DNA of 64,000 bases from Trichobilharzia regenti (taxonomy: Eukaryota; Platyhelminthes; Trematoda; Strigeidida; Schistosomatidae), in NCBI GenBank assembly GCA_944472135.2, contig OX235263.1, forward strand, positions 11,701,517 through 11,765,516, in the 5' to 3' direction. Shown one piece after another: positions 8,936 through 18,439 of the stretch (position 1 is the first letter of the stretch; each line of letters starts with the position of its first letter). The notes under the pieces were generated by a model. The model made no database searches. It saw only the letters and a program-made list of their open reading frames with translations, and was not told the DNA's origin. Position numbers and translations under genes: made by a program.

Positions 8936-10865
8936 ATCACTGGGCCCCAAATTCTGCAACAGTTCATCCAAAGTCAACAGACTGCATACTCAAGTGCAAT
9001 TCGAAAATCTTATTAATCAGACCAACGATCTTACACCCACATCACCTGAGGAATTCCAATACTTTAAATCCACAGTTCTTGATTGCTGTCATCAGTATAC
9101 TAGTTCAAAACCTAGCTCGAATAATCTTCTGACTAAAGAGCATATAGACCAACTGAAAGAGCTAGAGAAGAATGATGATATTATCATATGCCGTCCAGAC
9201 AAAGGTGGGGGTGTCGTAGTTATGAATCGCCAAGATTATAATGATAAAATCTCAGCGATCCTTTCTGACCAAACGAAATTCGCCAAACCCGACGGTGAAA
9301 AGAACAAGACACATTTAATTGAAAATCAACTGACTGATGTCTTAAAGAATATGAGGAATAAGTCAGCAATATCGTCAGAAATATACGAACGCATCAGACC
9401 AGTAGGCTCCATTATACCACGTTTGTATGGACTACCTAAAATACATAAGACAGGATTACCCCTCCGTCCAATCCTCGATATGGCGGGCTCTCCTTATCAC
9501 GGAATCGCCCAATGGCTAGCCGAAATATTGGAACCAGTCAGAAGGCAAGTATCTAAGTTTTCCATTGATGATACGTTTAAATTTATTGATAGTATTAAAG
9601 ATTTTAATGTCTCAGAAAAAGTCCTGTTCTCATTAGATGTCACGTCGCTATTTACCAATGTTCCTCTCATGGAAACTGTTAGCTATTTATGTGAGTATAT
9701 TGATACACATGGTTTGGAAATAGGTTTACCGACAATCCACCTCAAAGAACTTTTATTGAGATGCACGTTGAATGTTCAGTTCACCTTCAACAATGAGATC
9801 TATAGACAGAGAGATGGCATTGCCATGGGATCACCACTGGGTCCTTTGTTAGCTGATTGTTTTATGGCAAAGCTGGAAAATTCTCAACTTAGTCAAACCA
9901 TCGGGCATTTTGACATTTATAAAAGATACGTAGACGACACTTTCGTCATCTGCGATAAGAACGTAGTTCTTGATGATGTCTTGTTCGCCTTCAACAACTG
10001 CCATCCTTCTTTACAATTCACCATAGAAAAGGAATCGGAACTAAGTATTCCGTTTCTTGATGTGTGCCTTAGCAGACGGAATGACGGATCTCTCAAGAGA
10101 TCGATCCACCGGAAACGTACATGGAACGGACAACTAACTAATTTTTACAGTTGGGTGCCTATTTCCAGGAAAAGGAATTTAATCCATTCACTCTGCTTTA
10201 GGATAAGGAAAATTTGTAGTTCTGATTGCGTCGACTCAGAACTTGACTTCCTGAAAGCCACACTCGCAGAAAACGGTTACCCTAACCGATTTATTGACAG
10301 AAACATGAAAGAGAAGCAGTCTAAACTGGTCACTGACTCAGTTCCAAAGAAAACCCTATTCGTGAACTTGGAATTCAAAGGAGATCAAGCTTCTGATATG
10401 CTCAAAAATCGTCTTTCTAAATCAGTTAGTAAAACGTTCCCTGCAGCTAGATTACATATGACGTTCACGAGCCGCAAACTGTTCTCTACCTCTGTAAAAG
10501 ATAAGCTCCCCCGTCTGACCGCCTCCATGTGCATCTACCAGTTCACCTGCTCTTGTGGAGCAAGGTACATTGGCCGTAGTCAGAGAATGCTCTCCACACG
10601 GATACGAGAACATATTCCAGCTTGGTTTTACAAAGGAGAAAGGAAATGTGTGCGAAGCTCTATCTTAGAACACCTCATCGACTCCTGTCACTCGGTCAAC
10701 CCTGACCATGATTTCAAGGTCTTATACAGAATTCATGCCAACTTCCCGCGTTTTCTTCGTTACAGACTTCTAAAGACAGCTGAGGCCTTGGCAATTCATG
10801 ACTTTAAGCCAGACCTTTGTGTACAAAAGAAGTATGTACAATCCCTACTGCTGCCTTGGCCGTAG
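8658..10865 (+). CDS. PLE-A polyprotein: reverse transcriptase with GIY-YIG endonuclease
   Basis: 735 residues, uninterrupted, the longest open frame outside the Gypsy element. It would copy element RNA at a nicked target. PLE signature 'LSLGPKFC' at about residues 93-100, 'RPDKGGGVVV' 179-188, RT motif 'PRLYGLPKIHK' 254-264, motif A 'FSLDVTSLF' with Asp327, 'GIAMGSPLGP' 387-396, catalytic YVDD 424-427, 'IPFLDV' 464-469. The GIY-YIG domain is 625-735: 'CIYQFTCSCGARYIGR' with the CxxxxxCxC arrangement, Arg648, EH 651-652 and catalytic-type Glu671 in 'ILEHLIDS'. The first roughly 85 residues are hydrophobic and come from the terminal repeat; Met85 (base 8910) is an alternative start and fits the family better. 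No key residue is missing, so this copy may be competent. Confidence 0.9.
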   Translation: MVILNLILALLYFRLVYSISFLFHYYVSGYCYYSHFELFPVLFHLFHLLFYVIKFHTILRNASDLFGLSTNPIIAHPFSSSIHLMNYSIYQALSLGPKFCNSSSKVNRLHTQVQFENLINQTNDLTPTSPEEFQYFKSTVLDCCHQYTSSKPSSNNLLTKEHIDQLKELEKNDDIIICRPDKGGGVVVMNRQDYNDKISAILSDQTKFAKPDGEKNKTHLIENQLTDVLKNMRNKSAISSEIYERIRPVGSIIPRLYGLPKIHKTGLPLRPILDMAGSPYHGIAQWLAEILEPVRRQVSKFSIDDTFKFIDSIKDFNVSEKVLFSLDVTSLFTNVPLMETVSYLCEYIDTHGLEIGLPTIHLKELLLRCTLNVQFTFNNEIYRQRDGIAMGSPLGPLLADCFMAKLENSQLSQTIGHFDIYKRYVDDTFVICDKNVVLDDVLFAFNNCHPSLQFTIEKESELSIPFLDVCLSRRNDGSLKRSIHRKRTWNGQLTNFYSWVPISRKRNLIHSLCFRIRKICSSDCVDSELDFLKATLAENGYPNRFIDRNMKEKQSKLVTDSVPKKTLFVNLEFKGDQASDMLKNRLSKSVSKTFPAARLHMTFTSRKLFSTSVKDKLPRLTASMCIYQFTCSCGARYIGRSQRMLSTRIREHIPAWFYKGERKCVRSSILEHLIDSCHSVNPDHDFKVLYRIHANFPRFLRYRLLKTAEALAIHDFKPDLCVQKKYVQSLLLPWP

Positions 10866-11395
10866 AGGGATAGACATTTATTTTTTTTATTATTTTATGT
10901 ACTTTTCCCTTATTACTTCGATTATTATTATTATTATCATTATTATTATTATTACGACTCTCATTCTGAATCTTTTCCACTTGATCTACTTGACATTTTA
11001 AACCAAAAATTATTCATGTGTATACTTTTTATCTTTATTTTTACAATATTAAATTCTATGTTATCAAATTTCACACCATATTACGTAACATTTTACATTC
11101 GTCTATTAATCTTACAATTATATGCCTCTCCCCAAAATCTATACACCTGATGTATTATCTTATATATGACATTAATTATAGTTCCACTTGACTTAAACTA
11201 TGAACCTAATCACAAATATTTTAAATTTATTTCATACTATTATTATTTCATGTATTTACACCTTTGACCTAATTCCCTCACCGGATATAATTTCTTTATA
11301 AAACCATATATATACGATTGTACAGCTTGATAATAAATTCGTTGAAAAGAGTCTCTTCGCTGAAAATTGTGTTCTTAATGCTACAATGGGAATTA
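10866..11395 (+). repeat. PLE-A terminal region, 3' of ORF
   Basis: AT-rich sequence with an (ATT)n run at 10921-10955, the terminal-repeat block at 11050-11175, a conserved 'ccatatatatacgattgtacagc' area (interrupted here for brevity at 11300-11326) and a hammerhead-like motif. It leads directly into another partial PLE-A copy. Confidence 0.7.
11323..11362 (+). ncRNA. Hammerhead-like motif of PLE-A
   Basis: Stem I CAGC/GCUG, core UUGAUAA (canonical CUGANGA), short AA/UU helix with UUCG loop, GAAA, stem III AAGAG/CUCUU, then C as the base before stem I. Stem I and stem III are perfect; the core has two changes. The stem I pair is GAAC/GUUC at 29672-29714, which supports real pairing. Confidence 0.5.
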
Positions 11396-11802
11396 TTAAA
11401 TTATTCTATATGACATAAATCGAAGGATAAGCTTGATAGTTTTGCCACATCTATGTGTATTTATCAATTCAACTGCACCTGCGGTGACAGTTATATTGGG
11501 CGTACTACTAGACAGCTTAGCCAACGTGTCACTACTGAACATCTCCCATCGTGGTTTGGCAAGGACAGACAAAAACAATCCGAAGCTCAATTCTGTCACA
11601 TCTAATTGATAGTGGTCATGTAGTCGATAAAACGAAAGCCTTCAAAGTAATTCATCGTATCCCTCCGAATCTTTCTAATAGACTTCGTATTCGTCTACTG
11701 CACACAGCTGAGGCAATAGGCATTCGAACTATTAAACCTAAACTATGCATTCAAAAGAAGTTCGTGCAGCCATTATCCCTCCCGTGGCCTAATAAGAAAT
11801 AA
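11396..11802 (+). pseudogene. PLE-A-related EN fragment, downstream tandem copy
   Basis: First frame: 'CIYQFNCTCGDSYIGRTTRQLSQRVTTEHLPS'-like residues (split here: CxC pair, YIG and Arg all present) then a frameshift into the 83-residue frame at 11551-11802, 'SSILSHLIDSGH' through 'KLCIQKKFVQPLSLPWP', the conserved PLE-A C-terminus. It begins with the EN and has no RT. Follows the 3' terminal region of the intact copy, completing a tandem arrangement. Confidence 0.8.
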
Positions 11803-12478
11803 CCAACGAAATACTTCTACACCACCCTTTATTTATATTTCCAACCCCTTTCTTATCATCCCTTAATCTTATCTTATATTCATTATAAACGTGTTTCATT
11901 TCCTTCCCTACAATCCAACATTACGTAATAAGTTCATTTGTTTTTACTAGCCTTTATCGACTACTTCCACCTGAACAATTGTTTGTTTAATCATACTGTT
12001 TTTCATTATTCGTGTTATCACAGAGTGCCTCATTTTTTCATCCTTATTATTGATAAGACCATTATTATTATTATTACTATTATTAATATTTCATTACCAG
12101 TATTATGACTAACTGCAAAATTTATATTCACCATCGTATTATCCTATAGACAAAACACCATGATTGGTTTATATTTGAATTTTTATTTGTAAACTTATAT
12201 ATTAGAGTTAAGCCTGATGAGATCTAATTGAAAACAACAATATTGTTCGCTTAAATGTATATGACATAAATTGTTTTACCACTTGACCTTTGCCTATGAT
12301 TATAATCACAAACATTTTAGTTTCAATTGCATTTCATAGTACTATTATTATTAGTTTATGCATTCACACCTATGATTCAATTCCCTCGCTGGATATAACT
12401 TCTTAAAAAAAGCCATATATATACGACTGTACATCTTGATGATTAATTCATTGAAAAGAGTGTGTTCGCTGAATCACT
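11803..12478 (+). repeat. PLE-A terminal region, second tandem unit
   Basis: Parallels 10866-11395: (ATT)n run at about 12060, 'cctatgattataatcacaaac' near 12293, then the hammerhead-like motif. No gene seen. Confidence 0.65.
12432..12471 (+). ncRNA. Hammerhead-like motif of PLE-A
   Basis: Core UUGAUGA (one change), GAAA, stem III AAGAG with UGUUC, then GCUG. The stem I 5' strand is CAUC, so only partly paired. A decayed relative of the 11323 copy. Confidence 0.4.
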
Positions 12479-13060
12479 TGATTTGCTTTATTCTAAACGA
12501 TGTCAGTTTATACAGAATAGAAGTATTCATCATTTTCGTGTTTGTATAGCTGAAGCTATGGCCATTCACATAGACAAAAACCGGAGATGCGCATACAAAA
12601 GAGAATTACTCACCTACTTCTAATGTCATTGTAACAACTTTGTTGATTTTCAATGACTCAATTTTGTTTATTTGTTTGCCTGTTTCTTTAATTGCTTACA
12701 ATTGTTGTATTCATTCGGGACCCTTATGTCATTTTGTATTCTCAACTTTGTTCCCTTTTCTGTATCCTGAATACAAATCAATCATCAAACTATGCATATT
12801 ATTATGTAACTCACTCATTTTGTTACTACACTAGTTGCATTAATACCCAGTTTTTTGACCGTTTTTGTGTTAAGTAACGCTACCGAAAAATTACTGATTT
12901 TCACCAGTTAGTTTAAAATGTCCATAACCAATTGTATTTCTGTTTGACTAACTTAATTTACACATGCATACAGAATAACCCATATATATGTATATATTTG
13001 TGAGTGTACACCTAAGAAAATGAATTCGCCGCCGAAAACAGACTCTTCTGTGAACTACAT
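12479..13060 (+). pseudogene. Third PLE-A-related EN tail and terminal region
   Basis: About 12545-12620 encodes the EN C-terminal tail ('IAEAMAIHIDKNRRCAYKR'), followed by terminal sequence to 13060. It ends with the 'aattcgccgccgaaaa' variant of the hammerhead-like region (about 13008-13054) also found at 33267 and 34244. This is the third successive EN-plus-terminus unit and represents a slightly different PLE-A subfamily. Confidence 0.6.
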
Positions 13061-13061
13061 G

Positions 13062-14030
13062 TTTTGTCTCATTATAATAATAATAATAACAGCTTTATTC
13101 CAAACGGTATTTGTGGTACAGGTATGGAATTTTCAGCGTGCATTACAGTATACTGCATCTAATTACCTCATAAATTATGTAAGATTTTTAAAAATCAAAG
13201 ATAAATAAATAAAACTAAAATAAATAAGTTATAAATAAATAAATAAATAAAAATTAAAAATTAAGAAAAAACAGCGTAGAGTATTACATTTCAAACAATG
13301 CACCACAGGATTTGAAATATAAAATTGATGTGTGATAGAAGATGAGAACAACAGTGTAATAGTAACGAAGAAAGGAAAACAAAAACTAATGGGACTATTT
13401 GTTAGAGTGCTGCAGTAAGTTGATCGTGTCATACCTAACGGATTTCTCATCACATAACAGCTGTGCCAGATATGGTATTGTGGAGTTTTTGTATTTGGTA
13501 GTCCTAGCATATAGCCAGCCTCCTATAGCTGCTTCTAGTTCTACCAGATGAAATGCAAGGAGACAGCTGGGTGTAGAGAGGATTCTCGGGGTCTGACAAT
13601 ATTGTATTCGCTAGTTTCTTACATGACATTATATGTGTATCCACAATAGTGTTAACCAGTTGGTTTAACGATATCACTGCAAATGGCTTTTAATGCTTTT
13701 CTCAGCAAAACAAAGTCTTTCTTAAGTAGTCCAGGGAAGATTAATGGGGAGCAGTAAAGGGGGATGGGCAGAATACAAGAATTGACAAACTGAGAAAGCG
13801 AAGACTGCTTTATACCAGACTGCCTTAACTTCCTAATGTAAAGCGTCAAGCAAAACATCTTTCTAGTAACTAGCAAGATGTGTGAGGACCAGGAAAGATC
13901 GGTGGAAAAACTCAGCCCAAGGTAATTGAAATCAGATTTATAGAGAGCATTCAATCTTTGTAATTCAAGCTTAATCAAAGTGTTCATTCTCTTAACACCA
14001 GATTTGTTTTTCATTTTGAACAACCTTTCT
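13062..14030 (-). pseudogene. CR1-type LINE, 5'-truncated
   Basis: The (ATT)n tail at 13070-13089 and 3' UTR are on the left. The 123-residue frame 13652-14023 carries 'NYLGLSFSTDLSW', 'MFCLTLYIRKLRQSGI' and 'FVNSCILPIPLYC', the RT C-terminal region. The catalytic domain is lost by 5' truncation. Sequence is very close to the copies at 31521 and 59630, so the family is fairly young. Confidence 0.85.
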
Positions 14031-14184
14031 TTTCCACGGCGGAGCTTTTTGAGTTAAGAAGAGGAGAAACGATCGAATTTGAAGAAGATTGTCTCTCATT
14101 AATGCCTTGATGAGGTTTATTCAAGAATTATGCGAAATTCGCTCCTTCTGGAAGTGAAATCAAGAGATTTCATATAATTCCTTC

Positions 14185-14345
14185 TTATTCAGCTTAATTC
14201 CACACCATGTTTTTTTGTACAAGTATGCAATTTTCAGCATATGATATCGGAAGCCGAAATTTTGCAGTGATATCAGGTGTGCGTCAGCTGGGGATCAAAC
14301 CCTAGACCATTCGCATGGTCGGCGACAGTCCTAACCTCTGAGCTC
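14185..14345 (-). mobile_element. SINE-C, degraded copy
   Basis: Head complement 'gaccattcgcatggtcggcg' and tail complement 'gtatgcaattttcagcat' match SINE-C at 16316. The order is head, 'acacctgatatc', then the CR1-like tail. No clear TSD. Confidence 0.6.
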
Positions 14346-15309
14346 GAAAAGAATTTCCAACATGTTACAGACCTCTCTAGCTGCATATTAAAAATCGAAT
14401 AGCCAGAAAGCAACCAAAAACAATGAGAATAAATCAATCGAGAACCTTTCGCTTAACAAATATTCCAAAAAAAGTAGAAATTCTTTGGGCACACACAAAA
14501 AGTGACCATCGACCGTGACATTACACTTTAGGGCTTCATTAAAACACAGGTTAATGACCGCATGAATAGGTTCAGTCGCTAGTGATGATCAGATTAAATT
14601 TCAAGCATTTTCCATTACGATCCTGTTTGAACAGCACATATTTTGCAATCTAAATACCCTGAAAATTCTGTACTATTTTGCAACAGTATTGTCTAGAGTT
14701 ATGTAGTTGTTATTATTAGTAGTAGTAGTAGTATTAGATACTACCATAGTGTCTGAACTATACTCATATATTGTCCCTGGAATGTAATCTATCTAAGCTA
14801 CGTGTTCATGTAGAGAAAATATTTCATCCTAAGACAAAAACATCAAAAAAGACGAACACATTTTTTAAGCAACTTAGAAAAACAGAAAGAATTTGTAAAC
14901 CATCTTCAGAGTAGAATTTTCCCAAGACTTGTAATCCTGGTATATGATATATGTTTGCGTGACAGATAGTATTTTGAGACTGTTAGACTGGTTTTCTCTT
15001 TACATAAATGCATATCTCTTAAAATCTTCAGGTTTTATCCTTCAACTAAAATTGTACGCATTAAGTAATTAGTGCTTATCTTAGACTATATTAACTAACT
15101 AACCTGATAGTACAGGTGCATTCCGATGGAAAAAACACACAAATTAAGGTAAGATAAGTTGTGAATATGAGCTGTACCAAGGCTAGACACTGAATTCAGA
15201 TACTTACCTGAAAAATACATGCATACATGTTTAAATAAATAGTAGTTGGATGTTAGTTTACAAAGTTAGGTCCAAAACATTCAGAAAATATCAACCAAAG
15301 CAACCGTTA
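14346..15309. other. No feature recognised
   Basis: Nearly 1 kb of AT-rich, apparently single-copy DNA with no supportable ORF. Poly(TAG) tract near 14720. Confidence 0.5.
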
Positions 15310-15662
15310 TAAGTGAGTACTATTTTGCTGATAGCTGGCTGCTAGCCAAATTGGTTGACGTTAATTTACACCAGTGTTTATGTCCCAAATATTGGTCATG
15401 AGAAAAATATGAAGAAAGACTGATTCAACAACCAACTACAGCAGAATTCACGTAGGCGGAAATAATTAGCACATAGATGATGTGACATTCAAGAAACAAC
15501 CACAAAGATATGAAAGATTAACTTTCTGTGAGAAACAACCAATCAGAAGACTGTGTTTTTCTGCTGACAATAATCTATAATAATGTACATAAAAATCTAT
15601 AAATATGTGTTAATTTCCTTAATAAACGATCTGTTGTCTGGCCTTTGTCTTCTGTTGTTACA
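15310..15662 (+). mobile_element. Solo LTR of the Gypsy family
   Basis: The right end 'cctttgtcttctgttgttaca' region matches the LTR end of the 54694-59226 element in coding sense. Further left, 'gagaaacaaccaatcagaagactg' (split in the LTRs) and 'ggctgctagcc' also match in order. No internal sequence flanks it, so it is a solo LTR from LTR-LTR recombination or a truncated copy. It is more diverged than the two LTRs of the full element, so older. The left boundary is approximate. Confidence 0.75.
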
Positions 15663-15669
15663 TGGTTAT

Positions 15670-15958
15670 TATTATTTAAGGATTTCATCATGAGCTGACA
15701 TTAGTTAGAGAACCACTGGAAAACCTGGGAGTACTGGACAGCTGTTTCGTCCTAGTTTGGGACTCTTCAGCAGTATGCACTCACCGGATTCGAACCCAGG
15801 ACCTTCCGGTTACAAGGCGTGCTCATATACCATTAAGCCACTGGGACCCAATCCAATGGTCCTTGAATTCTAACTTCTGCCAATTCACGACATAGCGCGA
15901 CCGCTAGCCAATGTCTTTGGCTAGTATTTGTCCTAACTCTGACCAGCTGCACCCTACT
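15670..15958 (-). mobile_element. SINE-alpha, minus strand, with intact ribozyme
   Basis: Contains the 3' end ('ttcatcatgagctgacatt'), the hammerhead, box B-like complement 'ggattcgaaccca' and the upstream blocks down to 'accctact'. It is joined at about 15958 to a plus-strand 3' fragment of the same SINE, forming another fold-back. Confidence 0.8.
15731..15780 (-). ncRNA. Hammerhead ribozyme, SINE-alpha, intact
   Basis: Minus strand: stem I 5-6 bp (AUACUG with CAGUAC), core CUGAAGA, stem II GUCC/GGAC with CAAACUA loop, GAAA, stem III ACAG/CUGU, cleavage triplet GUC. Every catalytic base of the hammerhead core is present. This is the best SINE-alpha ribozyme in the window and agrees with the ribozymes described for schistosome Smα repeats. 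Confidence 0.85.
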
Positions 15959-16050
15959 GTCCAGCACTCCCAGGTTTTCCAATGGTTCTCTAACTAATGT
16001 CATCTCATGATGAAATCCTGAAACCAATCAAATCCCTACAAACCAACACT
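15959..16050 (+). mobile_element. SINE-alpha 3' fragment starting at the ribozyme cleavage site
   Basis: Begins 'gtccagcactcccagg', that is, at the hammerhead cleavage triplet, and runs to 'caaaccaacacttgaatt' with an (ATT)n tail. The segment upstream of the cleavage point is absent. Confidence 0.7.
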
Positions 16051-16315
16051 TGAATTATTATTATTATTATTCACTTTCTGATTTGTGAGCAGGATAGATA
16101 GCTTCAGAGGCATATCTTCAATCTTCAGGGTTTCACTGCTATCATTTCCAGCTGGCCAAACGACGTTAGTTCCCTATTCACAAGATCGCCTCCATGTCAC
16201 TTTCCAACAAACAACCCATCGCTTCCTACTCAGGTTCTAATAGGTGACTTAGTGTCAGATATCGCTTGTCGGTCTCATCAGTGTATATCTTGTCCATCTT
16301 TACATCCTTTGCCAC
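16051..16315. other. No clear feature
   Basis: Short stretches such as 'tttccagctggc' and 'cctccatgtcac' recall the RTE-type LINE 3' half on the minus strand, but the match is too patchy to call. Confidence 0.35.
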
Positions 16316-16497
16316 TGTGCGTCGGTGGCACAGTGGTTAGGACTCTTGCCGACCATTCACATGGTCCGGGGTTCGAGCCCACGCCGGCGTACACCCGATA
16401 TCTATGGTCGGCCTGCAAAATTTGGGTTACTGATATCCATGCTGAAAATTCCATACTTGTACCAAAAATACAGTGTGGAATCAAGCTGTAAATCAAA
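16316..16497 (+). mobile_element. SINE-C (tRNA head, CR1-like tail)
   Basis: Head: box A-like 'tggcacagtggttagga', box B-like 'ggggttcgagccc', anticodon-arm region 'gaccattcacatggtc'. Middle: 'acacccgatatctatggtcgg'-type block. Tail: 'atgctgaaaattccatac', 'tgtaccaaaaata', 'gtggaat.aagctgt', which aligns with the 3' end of the CR1-type LINE at 33018-33075. The head is the same as in SINE-R. Confidence 0.8.
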
Positions 16498-17439
16498 AAT
16501 CAGAAAATCATATTTCCTGAATAATAGATTCTAGCCTGGCTAACTGACTGTCAGAGTTCCCTTGTTGGTTGTATATCACTCCAAGCTGACCATTCAAATT
16601 TTTACTATTGATTGATGACAGGTATTGAACACACCCTTCAGTAATATGCTGGAAAAGCTTCAGACGATTTGAATCAAATATAGCCACTAATTTCATATAA
16701 GCATTGAAATTTCGGATCTTATTCCCTGCATAGATTGTTGTAGGTCTCTATAAGGATTTTACACTAACGAAGCCTTGTTTTACTTCCAAAAACCTCTTCT
16801 GCTTTCAAATCTTCATCGACGCGATCAATTATTGAGTAAAAGAAGATTTATACAACACAATTCTACTGAGGTTTGTGGAGGAAGCAATGCACTAAGCAGT
16901 TATTTCTTTTTCCAAGCAGGAAGCAGTTAATGTATGCTGATAGTTTGACCTACCAATATTCTCTTCGTAGATACTTCTATTTTTTAATGAATGCAAACTT
17001 TACTTTTTACAGTGTTGCGTTATTTTCGCTAGTTCAGTAAAAAAAAATCTTTTCATAACATTACTTCAAAGCTGAACAGTTATCTAGGAGATTAATCTAC
17101 ACAGTGTTCATTCAAAATAAGGGTTATAGGTTACTGTTAGTCGGTAATAAAATGAGCCAAAATAGCATGAGAAATAACAATCTGTGAAAAATAGGCAAAA
17201 TAATCTTACGTAATTGAGAGAGAGAGAGAGAGATGACGATAAATTAATTCATTGACGCCTAGTAGTCACTTGAGGTAATTAGTAGGAAACAAGATAACAA
17301 AGCCCTTAAAGACTACATAGAGTTTATTATATAACAGTCAGACAACACGAAATTAAAAAAGGTGAAATGACGTGATCTAGTGAAAGCCAGCCTACGGGAA
17401 GCCAGTCACTCGATGTGTCTCCTCACTCTCGATGAAAGT
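16498..17439. other. No feature recognised
   Basis: Unassigned AT-rich DNA with an (AG)n run at about 17217-17233. Small frames have no recognisable content. Confidence 0.5.
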
Positions 17440-17712
17440 AAGAATAAGAATGGAGACAATGTGGATGGATCGAGCATAAGTTGAGAAGGCTGTTGAATGA
17501 CATGACCAGGCTAAAGGGAGGAATCCAAACAGGAAGCGACGAGTGGGTCGTCACTAAAAGGGTGACATGCACCAGATCGTGCCAGTTAAAGGAGGTGACA
17601 GATTATGAGCAGTCGTGGGGCTAACCAGCTGAAGAGGTCAGCAGAGAATAGAAGAAAGTGGCGATGAGCTGATGAAGAGCTATGTTTCACTTGGAACCCA
17701 AGGGAATAATAA
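17440..17712 (+). pseudogene. RTE-type LINE 3' tail
   Basis: Retains the C-terminal coding area ('gcgacgagtgggtcgtca', 'tgacatgcaccagatcgtg') and the 3' end 'tttcacttggaacccaaggg' followed by (AAT)n. No RT core remains. Confidence 0.7.
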
Positions 17713-17744
17713 TAAAATCATTACTACCATTTCCAGCTGGCTAA

Positions 17745-18430
17745 ACGACGATGGCTATGAAATTCACATGCAAAGAGGAATCCCAAGGGAGGATTGCCTT
17801 CCTGGATGTCCTACTTACAAGAAAACTAGATGGTAGCATAAAAAGAAATTTGTATAGAAATAGTACTCGGACAGGACAATATACACATTTTCACAGCTTC
17901 GTTCCTATCAAGTACAAAAGAAATTTAGTGAAGACCCTCAGCCACAGAGTTAGAGCTATGTGCTCAGAAGAAGTAATTGAAGATGAATTAAGCATTGGTT
18001 ATGATACTTTGATCGAAAATAGCTATTCCGAAAAATTTTTCAAGAAACACATGACAAAGAAAGTGGAAAATGACTAATCACTATCTGTAAACAAAAAGCC
18101 ACTTTATATACGACTACAGTTGAAGGGCTCTATACCAAGTGAGATAAAGAAAATCAGTTCAAAGAACTTTTAATGCTGGTGAACCACACGTATTATTCTC
18201 TACACGACTGATGGTACTACCTCGACTGAAAGATGAAGTACCTAGACTAGCTGGCCACTTCAAATTGTATCTACCGATTCAACTGCGCTTGTGGAGCGAG
18301 TTATATTAGCCGTTGTTGTAGGAACTTGATTTTTCGTGCTGTCTCGAGAACATCTCCCACTTCGGCTAAGTAAAGGTGTAGTTAAAGCCATTAACAGTTC
18401 GATATTGGACCATCTGGTGCAAACCTGCCA
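17745..18430 (+). pseudogene. PLE-A-related fragment (RT thumb and EN)
   Basis: The 108-residue frame 17751-18077 gives 'IAFLDVLLTRKLDGSIKR' and 'RTGQYTHFHSFVPIKYKRNL', the region just after the catalytic core. Then frameshifted linker and EN pieces: about 18270-18305 encodes 'IYRFNCACGASYIS' (YIG reads YIS). It lacks YVDD and the C-terminus. Confidence 0.8.
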
Positions 18431-18439
18431 CAAAGCCAT

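Noticed and set aside
14115..14160. 'ccttgatgagg' followed by 'gcgaaattcgc', considered as a hammerhead
   Set aside because: A UUGAUGA core and GAAA are present, but stem I and a proper stem III could not be paired. Left as possible PLE decay.
16316..16390. Possible true tRNA gene (also at 2694, 18914, 61725)
   Set aside because: Boxes A and B are good but the cloverleaf arms are incomplete, there is no proper acceptor stem, and each copy continues into a SINE body and tail.
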